64,000 nucleotides of DNA. It comes from Parapedobacter koreensis (GTDB lineage Bacteria > Bacteroidota > Bacteroidia > Sphingobacteriales > Sphingobacteriaceae). A program made the position numbers and the translations under genes. The stretch spans positions 372,001 to 436,000 of the forward strand of contig NZ_FNZR01000003.1 in assembly GCF_900109365.1 (NCBI RefSeq). The letters are read 5' to 3'. Positions 33,681-43,088 of this stretch are shown in pieces. Positions within the stretch are counted from its first letter, which is position 1. Each line of letters opens with the position of its first letter. The notes below the pieces were generated by a model that was not told the DNA's origin, made no database searches, and worked only from the letters and a program-made list of their open reading frames with translations.

Positions 33681-34628
33681 ATGCTAAATAGAAGACACTT
33701 ACGCGTCAAGGTATTACAGACACTGTATGCATACCAACTATCGGAGGACAAACAGGTCAGTAAGTTTGAAAAAGCGCTGTTAAAAAGCGTGGATCAGGTA
33801 TACGAGATGTATATCTGGACGTTAAACTTATTGGATGAGGTATCGGATTATGTGCGGATTGATGCCGATGAACGCGCAAACAAGTATTTACCGTCAGCAG
33901 CAGATCTATCGCCCAATATCCGGTTATATACGAATACATTTATCGAATTATTGCGGCACAACGAAAAGTATAATGCAGGCGTAAAGCAATACAAAGTGTC
34001 GTGGAGTTTTGATCCGGAAATCGTGCGCATGGTCTTTTTCCAATTGAAAGACACAGAGGCCTATGCCACTTATTTGAGCCAGGATGATCGCTCCATTGCC
34101 GCGGAAAAAGATATTGTCAAGTTCATTTTCAAAAAGATTATCCTTAAAGCACCGGCCATCGAGCAAGTATTTGAGGAAAAATTTATCAACTGGTCGGTAG
34201 ACAAAGAAGTGTTGCAGGCAATGATCGCCAAAACCTTCAAGAATTTCACGAGCGAAAACCCCAGCCAGAACCAGTTGGCCGAGCTGACACCCAATTGGCA
34301 GGAAGACAGGCAATTCATTACGGATTTATTGGGGCATGCCATCCGTTATGCCGATGAATACCAGCAGTTGATCAGCACAAAAACCAAGAACTGGGAAGCG
34401 GATAGGATAGCCTTATTGGACAACCTGTTGATGCGTATGGCAATTTGTGAGCTGCTTAATTTTCCCACGATTCCCGTGAAGGTCACGATCAACGAATACA
34501 TCGAAATATCCAAGGTATTCAGTACGGCCAAAAGCAATACCTTTATCAATGGCATCCTGGATAAGATTTTGAATGAGCTGCAGACCGCAGGAAGAATACG
34601 TAAATATGGACGGGGGCTGGTGCAATGA
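33681..34628 (+). CDS. nusB: Transcription antitermination factor NusB, extended Bacteroidota form
   Basis: The 315-residue protein has the NusB helical fold: N-terminal RRHLRVKVLQTLYAYQL and C-terminal block with LLDNLLMRMAICELL and KVTINEYIEISKVFS, which bind BoxA RNA and S10 in rRNA antitermination. Typical NusB is about 140 residues; here a roughly 150-residue helical insertion lies between the two ends, as is usual in this phylum. It starts a run of housekeeping genes (lipoprotein, yajC, YbbR-like, coaE) on the same strand. Cytoplasmic. Confidence 0.9.
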   Translation: MLNRRHLRVKVLQTLYAYQLSEDKQVSKFEKALLKSVDQVYEMYIWTLNLLDEVSDYVRIDADERANKYLPSAADLSPNIRLYTNTFIELLRHNEKYNAGVKQYKVSWSFDPEIVRMVFFQLKDTEAYATYLSQDDRSIAAEKDIVKFIFKKIILKAPAIEQVFEEKFINWSVDKEVLQAMIAKTFKNFTSENPSQNQLAELTPNWQEDRQFITDLLGHAIRYADEYQQLISTKTKNWEADRIALLDNLLMRMAICELLNFPTIPVKVTINEYIEISKVFSTAKSNTFINGILDKILNELQTAGRIRKYGRGLVQ

Positions 34629-34631
34629 CAC

Positions 34632-34658
34632 AAACAAGTCTAACTATCCCTTGTTTTT
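34632..34658 (+). terminator. Weak terminator after nusB
   Basis: A 7-bp A/T-rich stem (AAACAAG 34632-34638 / CTTGTTT 34650-34656) running into a short T-tract. Low stem stability limits confidence. Confidence 0.35.
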
Positions 34659-34702
34659 AAATAACATATAACACTATATTATCAACGTTAATTGCGAGAA
34701 CC

Positions 34703-35167
34703 ATGAAATGGATATCCTTATTTTTTTTGGGATTGATGTTAATCACATCCTGCAACAGTGGAAAAAACCAAGAACAGGAAGCAGAAGAGATACCTTTGGA
34801 GCAGCAGGGCAAACAACCCGTTGGCCAGACGATCATACCTGGAAGCGATTCCATCAATGCGGTATTGGCCGTGGAGAATGATGCCTATGATTTTGGGAAG
34901 GTCAAAGAGGGGGAAAAGGTCGAACACGAGTTTAAATTTACCAATACAGGCACCTCGCCGCTAATTATCTCCAATGTGCAGGCATCATGCGGATGCACGA
35001 CTCCTGAATATTCAAAAAATCCGATAGCCCCAGGTGAAGAAGGCCTGGTGAAAGTCGTGTTTAACAGTGCGGGGCAAGTGGGCAAGCAGCATAAGGTGGT
35101 GACGGTCACATCCAATGCAGTCAGCCGCAATACACTGTTACACCTGCGCGGTGAAGTGGTGAAGTAG
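34703..35167 (+). CDS. DUF1573 lipoprotein
   Basis: The 154-residue protein has a lipoprotein signal (lipobox LITSC, Cys17) and one DUF1573 domain (about 55-150), an Ig-like fold with the conserved NVQASCGCTTPEYSK segment and VNPAEEG-like GEEGLVKVVFNSAG. Such proteins are very common in Bacteroidota and sit on the periplasmic face; function is unknown. It lies between nusB and yajC on the same strand, an arrangement seen in this phylum. Confidence 0.88.
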   Translation: MKWISLFFLGLMLITSCNSGKNQEQEAEEIPLEQQGKQPVGQTIIPGSDSINAVLAVENDAYDFGKVKEGEKVEHEFKFTNTGTSPLIISNVQASCGCTTPEYSKNPIAPGEEGLVKVVFNSAGQVGKQHKVVTVTSNAVSRNTLLHLRGEVVK

Positions 35168-35224
35168 CCGTATTAAAACCCAAAACAAGTAACAAAAAGC
35201 AAACAACCCAATAATTACAAACAA

Positions 35225-35545
35225 ATGATTACATCAACAATTTTATTGCAGGCTGGGGGTGCCGGGGGAATCATGGGATTCCTGCCCATGATTCTGATTA
35301 TTGTCGTTTTTTATTTTTTCATGATCCGGCCACAAATGAAGAAGGCCAAAGATCATAAGAAATATATTGAAGAACTGAAAGTAAACGACCGGGTAGTAAC
35401 AACGGCCGGCATACACGGACGTCTTGTTGAAATTTCCGAAACCACGTTTCTTGTCGACGTCGGTGGCGGAGTTAAGATTCGCTTCGATAAATCCGCGATT
35501 GCCCTCGACGCGTCGAAGGCACAGAATGCGGCACCGAAAGCCTAA
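35225..35545 (+). CDS. yajC: Preprotein translocase subunit YajC
   Basis: The 106-residue protein has one N-terminal membrane helix (GIMGFLPMILIIVVFYFFM), the typical MIRPQMKKAKDHKKYIEELK stretch and the small conserved domain (VNDRVVTTAGIHGRLVEI). It is an accessory of the SecDF part of the Sec translocon in the inner membrane. Length is normal. A terminator-like hairpin follows. Confidence 0.95.
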   Translation: MITSTILLQAGGAGGIMGFLPMILIIVVFYFFMIRPQMKKAKDHKKYIEELKVNDRVVTTAGIHGRLVEISETTFLVDVGGGVKIRFDKSAIALDASKAQNAAPKA

Positions 35546-35561
35546 TTTTTTTGACACCCTT

Positions 35562-35607
35562 AAAACCGCAAAGGCGCACACAAAACCGTTGGCGGCTTTG
35601 TGGTTTT
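35562..35607 (+). terminator. Terminator between yajC and the YbbR-like gene
   Basis: A 12-bp stem with one G-T pair (35562-35573 with 35596-35607) closes a 22-nt loop and ends in TTTT. It would reduce read-through into the YbbR-like gene. Confidence 0.55.
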
Positions 35608-35623
35608 CTAAACTTGTTTAGTA

Positions 35624-36571
35624 ATGCCGGTTCTGAAATTAAATAAAACACAGCGGCGCAAACTAAGCATTTTTGCTAAATGCATCATTTTTTCCTTTTT
35701 GGCGTGGGCGCTCTTTGCCATATCGAACGACTATGTCTTTACCGTAAAATCGAATGTACAGTACGTCAATGTACCCGATAGCAGGGCCTTCCATCCACTG
35801 CAATCGGATACGGTAAGTGTGCGGCTGCAAGCCAAGGGGTGGCAATTGCTGTTTACGACATTGCAGGCAACCACGCAGACCATCCAGGTAGACCTGAGCG
35901 GCTTGGAACGCCGCAACTGGATTGTCTTTGCTAATCAGCTCGGGTTTATCAACCGCCAGTTCCCCGCTAATCAGCGTGTGATATCGGTGTCGCCCGATAC
36001 GCTGTATTTTGATTTTTCAAAACAAACTGAACGGAAAGTGCCCGTGAAGGCGTTGTATAACCTGCAATTCAGTAAACAATACGATGTCATCGACGAATTG
36101 CGTATTTCTCCGGAATATGTGACCATCACCGGCCCGCTCGAAGATGTCGTGCAAATCGAACATTGGGAAACCGATACCATCCGGTCTGCGGCTGTCAAAA
36201 ATGATATCCATACCATCGCTTACTTAAAACAAAATCAGCGGGCCAATATCAATGTATATCCCACATCGGTGGAGGTCGATATTCCGGTAGGTGAAATCAC
36301 CGAAAAGATCCTTGAAGTACCGCTGAAAGCGGAGAATATGCAGCGGTTTAGCTCGGTGAAATTGCTGCCGGGTAAGGTGAAGCTTACGGTCATGGTGTCC
36401 CTGCGGGATTACACGAAGGTGACAAGCAATGCGTTTGAGGCGGTCGTCAATATGGACGATTGGGCGGATAATGACATCAGTAGCTTGCCGGTCATCATCA
36501 CTCAAATGCCCAAATTTTGCAAGCTGGTGAAGATAGAACCGCAGAATGTTGATTTTTTTGTCAGGAGATAA
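35624..36571 (+). CDS. YbbR-like domain protein
   Basis: The 315-residue protein has an N-terminal membrane anchor (about 17-35, IIFSFLAWALFAISNDY) and YbbR-type beta repeats outside the membrane, with the characteristic RKVPVKA and EYVTITGPLEDV motifs. In Firmicutes the related CdaR regulates the diadenylate cyclase CdaA; no cdaA gene is adjacent here, so only the family is assigned. The gene is 3 bp upstream of coaE, so the two are probably co-translated. Confidence 0.85.
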   Translation: MPVLKLNKTQRRKLSIFAKCIIFSFLAWALFAISNDYVFTVKSNVQYVNVPDSRAFHPLQSDTVSVRLQAKGWQLLFTTLQATTQTIQVDLSGLERRNWIVFANQLGFINRQFPANQRVISVSPDTLYFDFSKQTERKVPVKALYNLQFSKQYDVIDELRISPEYVTITGPLEDVVQIEHWETDTIRSAAVKNDIHTIAYLKQNQRANINVYPTSVEVDIPVGEITEKILEVPLKAENMQRFSSVKLLPGKVKLTVMVSLRDYTKVTSNAFEAVVNMDDWADNDISSLPVIITQMPKFCKLVKIEPQNVDFFVRR

Positions 36572-36574
36572 GCT

Positions 36575-37171
36575 ATGCAATCGTTGAAAATCGGCGTGAC
36601 CGGAGGGATAGGCAGTGGAAAATCCACGATTTGCAGGATATTCAGCGTTTTGGGTATTCCTGTTTTTGATGCAGACCGCGAGGCGCGAAGGTTAATGACA
36701 GCGGATGCGGGGCTGGTACGAGCCATTCAGGCTGAATTTGGCAGGGAAGCTTACCAGAAAGACGGTTCCCTAAACCGCGCTTACCTGGCCGCTCAAGTGT
36801 TTAACGACAGAACTAAATTGAAACAATTGAATGCATTGGTACATCCCGTAGTTATCCAGGCGGGGGAAGCGTGGGCAGCCGAGCAGGATGCACCCTATAC
36901 CATAAAAGAGGCAGCATTGCTTTTTGAAAGCGGTTCCTTCAAATTAAATCATTATAACATCTTGGTGAAAGCTCCCGAGGCCATACGTATCGAACGGGTT
37001 ATCAAACGCGATGGGGTGACCGCCGAACAGGTGCGGTCTCGTATGGCCCAGCAATGGCCCGAAGCAGAAAAGGAGTCGCTGGCAGATGAGGTCATTTTTA
37101 ATGACGGTGTACAGGCCGTCATTCCGCAAGTCTTGAAGCTCGACCATTTTTTTCGCACACAACGGTTATAA
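36575..37171 (+). CDS. coaE: Dephospho-CoA kinase
   Basis: The 198-residue P-loop kinase phosphorylates the 3' hydroxyl of dephospho-CoA, the last step of CoA synthesis. It has the Walker A GGIGSGKST (10-18), the DAD-type DADREARR block and the family LFESG segment. Length is normal. It starts 3 bp after the YbbR-like gene, and its stop codon overlaps the ATG of the following gene by one base (TAATG). Confidence 0.94.
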   Translation: MQSLKIGVTGGIGSGKSTICRIFSVLGIPVFDADREARRLMTADAGLVRAIQAEFGREAYQKDGSLNRAYLAAQVFNDRTKLKQLNALVHPVVIQAGEAWAAEQDAPYTIKEAALLFESGSFKLNHYNILVKAPEAIRIERVIKRDGVTAEQVRSRMAQQWPEAEKESLADEVIFNDGVQAVIPQVLKLDHFFRTQRL

Positions 37172-38121
37172 TGGTTGCACAAATCTTAGCTGACTTTCTG
37201 GTCAAGCGGCCTGAAGGGTATTATTGTAAATATGGCGACTTTTTTGTCGACCCCTTATCGCCGGTAAGCAGGGCACTGGTGTCACACGCGCACGCCGATC
37301 ATGCAAGCCCGGGGCACGGCGAGATTTATTGCACTCCCCCAACGGCTGCCTTTATGCGGTATCGGTACAGCCGCCAGCCCTTCGGTAGTTTTCGGGAATT
37401 TCATTATCACCAACCCTTTCAGGTAGGGGGCGTGACGATCCATTTCATGCCGGCAGGGCATATACTGGGATCGGCCCAGCTTGTCATGGCGTACAATGGC
37501 ATCCGATACCTGTATACTGGCGATTACAAGTTGCAGGCGGATGATACGTGTGAGCCTTTGGAAGCCGTGCAAGCTGATGTCCTGATTACGGAAAGTACTT
37601 TTGCCCATCCGCAAGTCACACATCCGGATCCGGTGGCCGAAATCTCCAAAATAAATGGCAAGCCTCATCACGTGTTGTTAGGCTCCTATGCGTTGGGCAA
37701 AGCCCAGCGTCTTACATCGCTGCTCAATAAACATTGTCCGGAAAGGCGGGTACTTGTCCACCATGGCATATTGCCCATCCACCAGCTGTACGCATCAATG
37801 GGAATTAAGCACCTGCGCTACGAGCCTTATAACCGCAAGGAAATGAAAACCCAAACGGCGCACCACATCTACCTGGTGCCACCCATGGCATTCAACAGCT
37901 ATTTCCGGGCTACCAACGTCATCCGTGTATTCGCGTCAGGGTGGAAGCACCTGCAACACCACAACGATATGGAGCTATACATTTCAGACCATGTAGACTG
38001 GAAAGACATCCTCCATTATATTGCACAGGTGAATCCGCGCGAAATATGGACCATCCATGGCGATGGCCGCCATTTGGCAGATCATTATAGCGGCCAAATA
38101 ATGGTGAAAACCCTCGGATAG
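37171..38121 (+). CDS. Metallo-beta-lactamase-fold exonuclease-like protein
   Basis: The 316-residue protein has the MBL metal motif HAHADH (39-44), a second metal His in PAGHILGSA, and TGDYK, resembling the ligase-associated DNA exonuclease / CPSF-like group. Such proteins are usually encoded beside an ATP-dependent ligase and helicase; here it is linked only to coaE by a one-base overlap. It may act in DNA or RNA end processing. It converges on glpF with a 3-bp gap. Confidence 0.83.
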   Translation: MVAQILADFLVKRPEGYYCKYGDFFVDPLSPVSRALVSHAHADHASPGHGEIYCTPPTAAFMRYRYSRQPFGSFREFHYHQPFQVGGVTIHFMPAGHILGSAQLVMAYNGIRYLYTGDYKLQADDTCEPLEAVQADVLITESTFAHPQVTHPDPVAEISKINGKPHHVLLGSYALGKAQRLTSLLNKHCPERRVLVHHGILPIHQLYASMGIKHLRYEPYNRKEMKTQTAHHIYLVPPMAFNSYFRATNVIRVFASGWKHLQHHNDMELYISDHVDWKDILHYIAQVNPREIWTIHGDGRHLADHYSGQIMVKTLG

Positions 38122-38124
38122 GAC

Positions 38125-38859
38125 TTACGTGCCCAGCCAGCGGAACAAGAAAGCAGCCAGCAGGGCACCCAGGATCGGCCCCACCACTGGTATCCAAGCG
38201 TACGCTGCATCGAACCGTGCTTTGTCTTTTATGGGCAGCAAGGCATGCATGATGCGGGGTCCCAGGTCGCGGGCTGGGTTGATGGCATATCCGGTAGTGC
38301 CCCCCAATGCCAGGCCGATCACCCACACGAGAAATGCCACTGGTATGGCACCGATGGAGCCCAGGCCTACCGGCAGGGCATGGTCGCCACCCAATTCGGC
38401 ATCCGTGAAGTAAAAAATCGTGGTCAGCAGCACGAAGGTGCCGATGATTTCGCTGGCCAGGTTGACCGGATAATTCCGGATAGCGGGCGATGTGCAAAAT
38501 ACAGCTTGTTTAGCTGCGGCATCCGACGTGGCTTTAAAGTGATCCTGATAAATAAGCCAGACGAAAAAAGCACCCCCCATTGCACCAAGGAACTGGGCAA
38601 TGACGTAAGACAGGGCATCCGCTGCACCGATATTTCCGGTAATCAGCATGGCCAATGTCACTGCGGGATTGAGGTGTGCGCCGCTATAGGGCCCGGCAAT
38701 GACCACGCCCACGAACACAGCCAGTGCCCAGGCCGTGGTGATGACCATCCAGCCGCTATGATGGCCCTTCGTGCCAGTGAGCACGACGTTGGCCACCACG
38801 CCGCCCCCCAATAAAATAAGAAATCCGGTGCCGATGGTTTCTGCGATGAATGGTGTCAT
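38125..38859 (-). CDS. glpF: Glycerol facilitator (aquaglyceroporin)
   Basis: The 244-residue inner-membrane channel has six helices and both pore motifs: NPA (64-66, [12 protein letters not shown]) and NPARD (194-198, [13 protein letters not shown]). The Asp after the second NPA box marks the glycerol-permeable branch. It is the last gene of the glpD-glpK-glpF set; its ATG overlaps the glpK stop by 4 bp. Confidence 0.94.
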   Translation of the reverse strand: MTPFIAETIGTGFLILLGGGVVANVVLTGTKGHHSGWMVITTAWALAVFVGVVIAGPYSGAHLNPAVTLAMLITGNIGAADALSYVIAQFLGAMGGAFFVWLIYQDHFKATSDAAAKQAVFCTSPAIRNYPVNLASEIIGTFVLLTTIFYFTDAELGGDHALPVGLGSIGAIPVAFLVWVIGLALGGTTGYAINPARDLGPRIMHALLPIKDKARFDAAYAWIPVVGPILGALLAAFLFRWLGT

Positions 38860-40352
38860 AGTTGGTTGTTTTTAAACGTCTTAGCGGTTTCCACCGCGCG
38901 GTGCCAGTTTGCAATGGCCGGATTTGCTTGGTAGGTATGGTCCGGTACAAACGTCGTTTCAATCTGCCATTGGTCTTGGATATCGTCCGTACTCTTCCAC
39001 AGCCCTACCGCAAGGCCGGCTAAATAAGCTGCCCCGATGGCTGTGGTTTCCGTGATCTGGGGCCTTACGACATTCGCTTGCAGGATATCCGCCTGGAATT
39101 GGAGCAAGAGGTTGTTTGCCGTAGCTCCGCCATCCACCCGGAGCTCCTTGAGCTGCGTACCGGCATCCGCCTCCATCGCCCGGAGGATATCCAGCGTCTG
39201 GAAAGCGATGCTTTCCAGTGCTGCACGTGCGATATGGGCGGCATTGCTACCCCTGGTGAGCCCCACGATGGTGCCTCTTGCATAGGGATCCCAATAGGGG
39301 GCTCCTAATCCGGAGAAAGCGGGCACCATGTACACCCCATCGGTGTCCGCCACTTTTGATGCCAATTCCTCGACGTCCGACGACCTGCGGATAATGCCCA
39401 GTCCATCACGTAACCATTGTACGACCGCGCCGCCGATAAAAATGCTCCCTTCAAGTGCATAGCTCACCTGATCACCCAGTTTCCAGGCAATGGTGGTCAC
39501 CAGGTTGTTGGCGGATAGGATAGGTTTGTCCCCGATGTTCATCAGCATGAAACATCCCGTGCCATAGGTATTTTTTACCATGCCTACCTGCGTGCACAAC
39601 TGGCCGAAAAGTGCAGCCTGCTGATCACCGGCAATACTGGCAATGGGAATTTTGGCGGCCAGGATGTTGGCGGCTGTTTTTCCATAAATTTCCGAAGAGC
39701 TCCTCACCTCGGGCAGCAAGCCCATCGGGATGTCGAAGAGCTCAAGCAATTCATCATCCCATTTCAGGGTATGGATATTGTAAAGCATGGTACGCGATGC
39801 ATTGGATACGTCGGTAAGGTGTTTTTCACCCCCAGTAAGATTCCATATCAACCAGCTATCGACGGTACCGAACGCCAATTGCCCGCGCTTGGCTTTTTCA
39901 TAAGCGCCTTCGACATGCGTGAGTATCCACTTGATCTTACTGGCGGAGAAATAAGCATCTATCAACAATCCCGTCTTCCGTCTGATCAGATCCCCGTATC
40001 CGTTTTCGATGAGTTCGTCACAGTACTCAGCGGTACGCCTGTCTTGCCAAACAATGGCTGGATAAATGGCCTGCCCGCTATGCCGGTCCCAGATGATGGT
40101 GGTTTCGCGTTGGTTGGTGATACCTATCGCTGCGATGGATGCCGCTTTTAGCCCTGCATTGGCCACGGCTTCGGTGGCTACGGCGAGCTGGCTCGACCAA
40201 ATCTCCTTTGGATCGTGTTCTACCCAGCCCGATTTGGGGTAGTACTGCTTGAATTCTTTTTGTGCAAGCGCGACAATGCTGCCCGCTTTGTCGAAAATGA
40301 TAGCACGCGAACTGGTCGTACCTTGATCTAAAGCTAAAATATATGGGCTCAT
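38856..40352 (-). CDS. glpK: Glycerol kinase
   Basis: The 498-residue FGGY-family kinase converts glycerol to glycerol-3-phosphate. It has the N-terminal phosphate loop [16 protein letters not shown], the substrate block [13 protein letters not shown] and the C-terminal [18 protein letters not shown] motif. Length matches GlpK. It is 38 bp downstream of glpD and overlaps glpF by 4 bp. Cytoplasmic, coupled to the facilitator. Confidence 0.96.
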   Translation of the reverse strand: MSPYILALDQGTTSSRAIIFDKAGSIVALAQKEFKQYYPKSGWVEHDPKEIWSSQLAVATEAVANAGLKAASIAAIGITNQRETTIIWDRHSGQAIYPAIVWQDRRTAEYCDELIENGYGDLIRRKTGLLIDAYFSASKIKWILTHVEGAYEKAKRGQLAFGTVDSWLIWNLTGGEKHLTDVSNASRTMLYNIHTLKWDDELLELFDIPMGLLPEVRSSSEIYGKTAANILAAKIPIASIAGDQQAALFGQLCTQVGMVKNTYGTGCFMLMNIGDKPILSANNLVTTIAWKLGDQVSYALEGSIFIGGAVVQWLRDGLGIIRRSSDVEELASKVADTDGVYMVPAFSGLGAPYWDPYARGTIVGLTRGSNAAHIARAALESIAFQTLDILRAMEADAGTQLKELRVDGGATANNLLLQFQADILQANVVRPQITETTAIGAAYLAGLAVGLWKSTDDIQDQWQIETTFVPDHTYQANPAIANWHRAVETAKTFKNNQL

Positions 40353-40390
40353 CCTAATTGGTTATTTTGATTCTTACCTAATAGTAACGG

Positions 40391-41983
40391 TTAAGCAATG
40401 CCCGTTATTTCTTTTGGCAGGTAACCTTTCGCAAGCAGGTTATACTGCTCGATTTGGCTGGTTATCCATTTTTCATCCTTATGCAGCTCGGTAGCCATAA
40501 TGCGCGCTACTTTCGGTGCCATTTCCATGGATTTTGCAGCATCCAGAAACAATATTCTAAGCCGTCTTGCCAATACGTCTTCTACGGTTCTTGCCATTTC
40601 ATGTTTCACCATCCATACGACTTCGGCAGTAATATGGCCGAATCCGCCGGGCAATTTTTCCTGCAGTGCCGGATCCATATCGGCCAATGCTTGGATACTC
40701 GATGCATCATCGCCGTAATACGCCCAATGGCCCGCTTGTTTTTGTGTACGATGGCCATGGATTTTTACCGTCTTCGTGCGGCAATCCCGGGGTACTAAAC
40801 CGCCAGCTGCGATCGCTTTATCTACCGTTTCTTCGGCCATTTTGCGGTAGGTGGTCCACTTGCCACCGGTAATGGTAATCAAGCCGGAAGGATTGACCAT
40901 CAATTTATGGTCACGGGAAATTTCCTTGGTTGATTCGCTGGCTTTACCTGGAGCAGCGAGGGGTCTCAGCCCTGCAAAAACGCTTAAGATATCTTTCCGC
41001 TGGGGAGGATTGGTGAGGTATGTTGCCGCAGTTTTGAGGATGAAATCAATTTCAGCATCCAGCGGCCGTGGCTCCAAACTATGAGTGCTTATCGGGACAT
41101 CGGTGGTGCCCAGCAACAGCTGGCCATGCCAAGGAATACCAAAAAGAACCCGGCCATCGCTTGTTTTGGGAATCATCAACGCATCGCGGTTGCCAAGGAA
41201 AGCACGGTCTACGACGACGTGTGTCCCCTGGCTGGGCCTTATCAGCGGCTGGTGCTTGTCGATATCCAATTGCAGGATGTCATCCACGAAGACACCCGTG
41301 GCATTGATGACTACTTGGGCATTGATCTCAAATTCCCTGCCCGTTTCTTCGTCTGTAAAACCAATCCCAATTACCTTGCCATGGTCATCTTTGAGCAGTT
41401 TAGTTACCCTGCAATAATTGAGTAACGTGCCACCGTATTGGGCAGCAGTTTGCCCAAGATTAATGGCCAGCCGCGCATCGTCGAATTGCCCGTCGAAATA
41501 GCGTATCCCGCCCTTTAAACCGTTGGTATTTATGCCGGGGATATGGCTAACGGTTTCCTTTGTCGATACGAACGTTGATTTACCGATGCGGTAACGTCCG
41601 GCCAACCAATCATATAATTTGAGCCCGATTAGGTATTTCCATTTATCAAAAAATGAGTAGCAGGGAATAAGGAAAGATTGGATGTGCGCAAGGTGCGGCG
41701 CATTGTTGAAAAGGATACCCCGTTCGTGCAAGGCATGAAGGACTAATTTGATATCGCCCATAGCCAGGTAACGCACGCCGCCGTGCACCAGTTTGGTGCT
41801 CCTGCTTGATGTGCCTTTAGCAAAATCATGCTGTTCCACCAAGAGGGTTTTATAGCCCCTGGTAGCGGCGTCTACTGCGATCCCCAGCCCTGTTGCCCCG
41901 CCACCGATGATGGCAAAGTCCCATGGGGAATGCTTCGCTGCTTGTTGAAGCGCAGCGTTTCTATCGAATACAGGGGTACTCAT
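40391..41983 (-). CDS. glpD: Aerobic glycerol-3-phosphate dehydrogenase
   Basis: The 530-residue FAD enzyme oxidises glycerol-3-phosphate to dihydroxyacetone phosphate and feeds electrons to menaquinone at the inner membrane. It shows the FAD motif FAIIGGGATGLGIA (23-36) and the family RSTKLVHGGVRYL segment, plus a C-terminal cap domain. It is first in the glp operon. A promoter with nearby repeats lies 18-75 bp upstream, which suggests regulation by glycerol or glycerol-3-phosphate. Confidence 0.94.
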   Translation of the reverse strand: MSTPVFDRNAALQQAAKHSPWDFAIIGGGATGLGIAVDAATRGYKTLLVEQHDFAKGTSSRSTKLVHGGVRYLAMGDIKLVLHALHERGILFNNAPHLAHIQSFLIPCYSFFDKWKYLIGLKLYDWLAGRYRIGKSTFVSTKETVSHIPGINTNGLKGGIRYFDGQFDDARLAINLGQTAAQYGGTLLNYCRVTKLLKDDHGKVIGIGFTDEETGREFEINAQVVINATGVFVDDILQLDIDKHQPLIRPSQGTHVVVDRAFLGNRDALMIPKTSDGRVLFGIPWHGQLLLGTTDVPISTHSLEPRPLDAEIDFILKTAATYLTNPPQRKDILSVFAGLRPLAAPGKASESTKEISRDHKLMVNPSGLITITGGKWTTYRKMAEETVDKAIAAGGLVPRDCRTKTVKIHGHRTQKQAGHWAYYGDDASSIQALADMDPALQEKLPGGFGHITAEVVWMVKHEMARTVEDVLARRLRILFLDAAKSMEMAPKVARIMATELHKDEKWITSQIEQYNLLAKGYLPKEITGIA

Positions 41984-42000
41984 GAATTGCGGAGAAATTC

Positions 42001-42058
42001 CAAACCTAAATTGCCTTTGGTATGCAAGTTACAAAAAATGGTATACCAAAAGGCAATT
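42001..42058 (-). promoter_or_regulatory. glpD promoter with repeated operator-like elements
   Basis: On the minus strand the -7 box TAGGTTTG (42008-42001) is 16 bp after a TTG (42027-42025). Around and upstream of this -33, TGGTATGCAA (42018-42027) and the palindrome TGGTATACCA (42039-42048) are 21 bp apart. A larger inverted repeat (42009-42023 with 42043-42058, one extra A) encloses both. It may be an operator, or the terminator of the upstream gene, or both. Confidence 0.5.
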
Positions 42059-42063
42059 ATTTG

Positions 42064-43086
42064 TCACGGCCGCCTGGTATATAGCCTGCCGAGGTTGTAC
42101 TGTAAGGAAAATTGCTGCTGGTTGTCTATAGCTCCGCGTGTAAAATGGAAGCTTAATGTAAATTTGCCCTCCAGCCCTTTGTATTGCAATGGTTTCCATC
42201 CCAGCTCCAACCGATCGTAAAAATCGGCCGTATAAAATCGATCGCCGTAAGCAATATCCAGTTTCTCCCCTTTATAAAACGTGTTGGCAATAAAGATCTT
42301 GCGGTATTCTGCATAGACATCGGCTATAAAACCCTTGGGGGTACGCCATCCATAGATCCCGCGTAGCCGGTCATAGGCAATGATTCCGCCTGCGCTGATG
42401 TCCAATGAATCGAGGAATGACAAGCCCGATAGATCGGTTCCCAGCTTGGCCATGGCTGCCCCATTGTCCCTTACAGGCCTTTCGTTTTCATCGGTATTGT
42501 TTTTTCGGCCTGCATCATGCCAAAGCGTGACGTTGTGCGACAGGTAAAGAAAATTCATGTCTACACGGCCCGAAAGCCCAACCATGAACTGCTCCCGCGC
42601 GGTCTCCGTCTGCCTGCTGGTCCAGTCAATCCATAGCTGCTGATGGAAGGCGCTGTTTTGATACCTCCAGAGCATCCCTTCAATGTTTGGCCGGTAATAG
42701 TTCAGCGTGTCATTCAATAACGCCCGGTGATAGCCGTTGAGCAGATCCTTGCGGGGAAACATGCCGATATAAAAATCGTGTCCCTTTTGTTTATAATTGT
42801 AGTAGATAGTCGGTATGATGTCTTTTGCCGTGGTTTCGGCGGAGCCGAATTCGTGCAGGAAGTTTACCCCCCCATGCAAAAAATGAATGCTATCCATGGA
42901 CAAATTGATTTCGGGGGCAATCCGCACGCCGAGGATCGATTGCGAGTACCGGTTGGATTTCGCATACTCCCGGTTATCTGCGAAGCCGTGGAAGTGGACA
43001 TTCCATCCGATATCCTGTGCATGGGATTTCCCGGTGACAGCCAGTAGGAAGAAGAAAAGAAACAATGGGCGGTAGTGAGCAAACAT
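42064..43086 (-). CDS. Predicted outer-membrane beta-barrel protein of unknown function
   Basis: I do not recognise this 340-residue protein. It has a signal peptide (1-23, ending SHAQ) and then alternating aromatic/polar strands with Tyr/Trp-rich turns (IYYNYKQKGHDFYIGMF, LELGWKPLQYKG), as expected for an outer-membrane barrel of about 14-16 strands. It ends LGRLYTRRP rather than in the usual terminal Phe. Its ATG lies 2 bp after the stop of the GT39 gene, so it is translated with the GtrA-GT39 pair and may share their role in envelope glycan work. Confidence 0.7.
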   Translation of the reverse strand: MFAHYRPLFLFFFLLAVTGKSHAQDIGWNVHFHGFADNREYAKSNRYSQSILGVRIAPEINLSMDSIHFLHGGVNFLHEFGSAETTAKDIIPTIYYNYKQKGHDFYIGMFPRKDLLNGYHRALLNDTLNYYRPNIEGMLWRYQNSAFHQQLWIDWTSRQTETAREQFMVGLSGRVDMNFLYLSHNVTLWHDAGRKNNTDENERPVRDNGAAMAKLGTDLSGLSFLDSLDISAGGIIAYDRLRGIYGWRTPKGFIADVYAEYRKIFIANTFYKGEKLDIAYGDRFYTADFYDRLELGWKPLQYKGLEGKFTLSFHFTRGAIDNQQQFSLQYNLGRLYTRRP

Positions 43087-43088
43087 AC

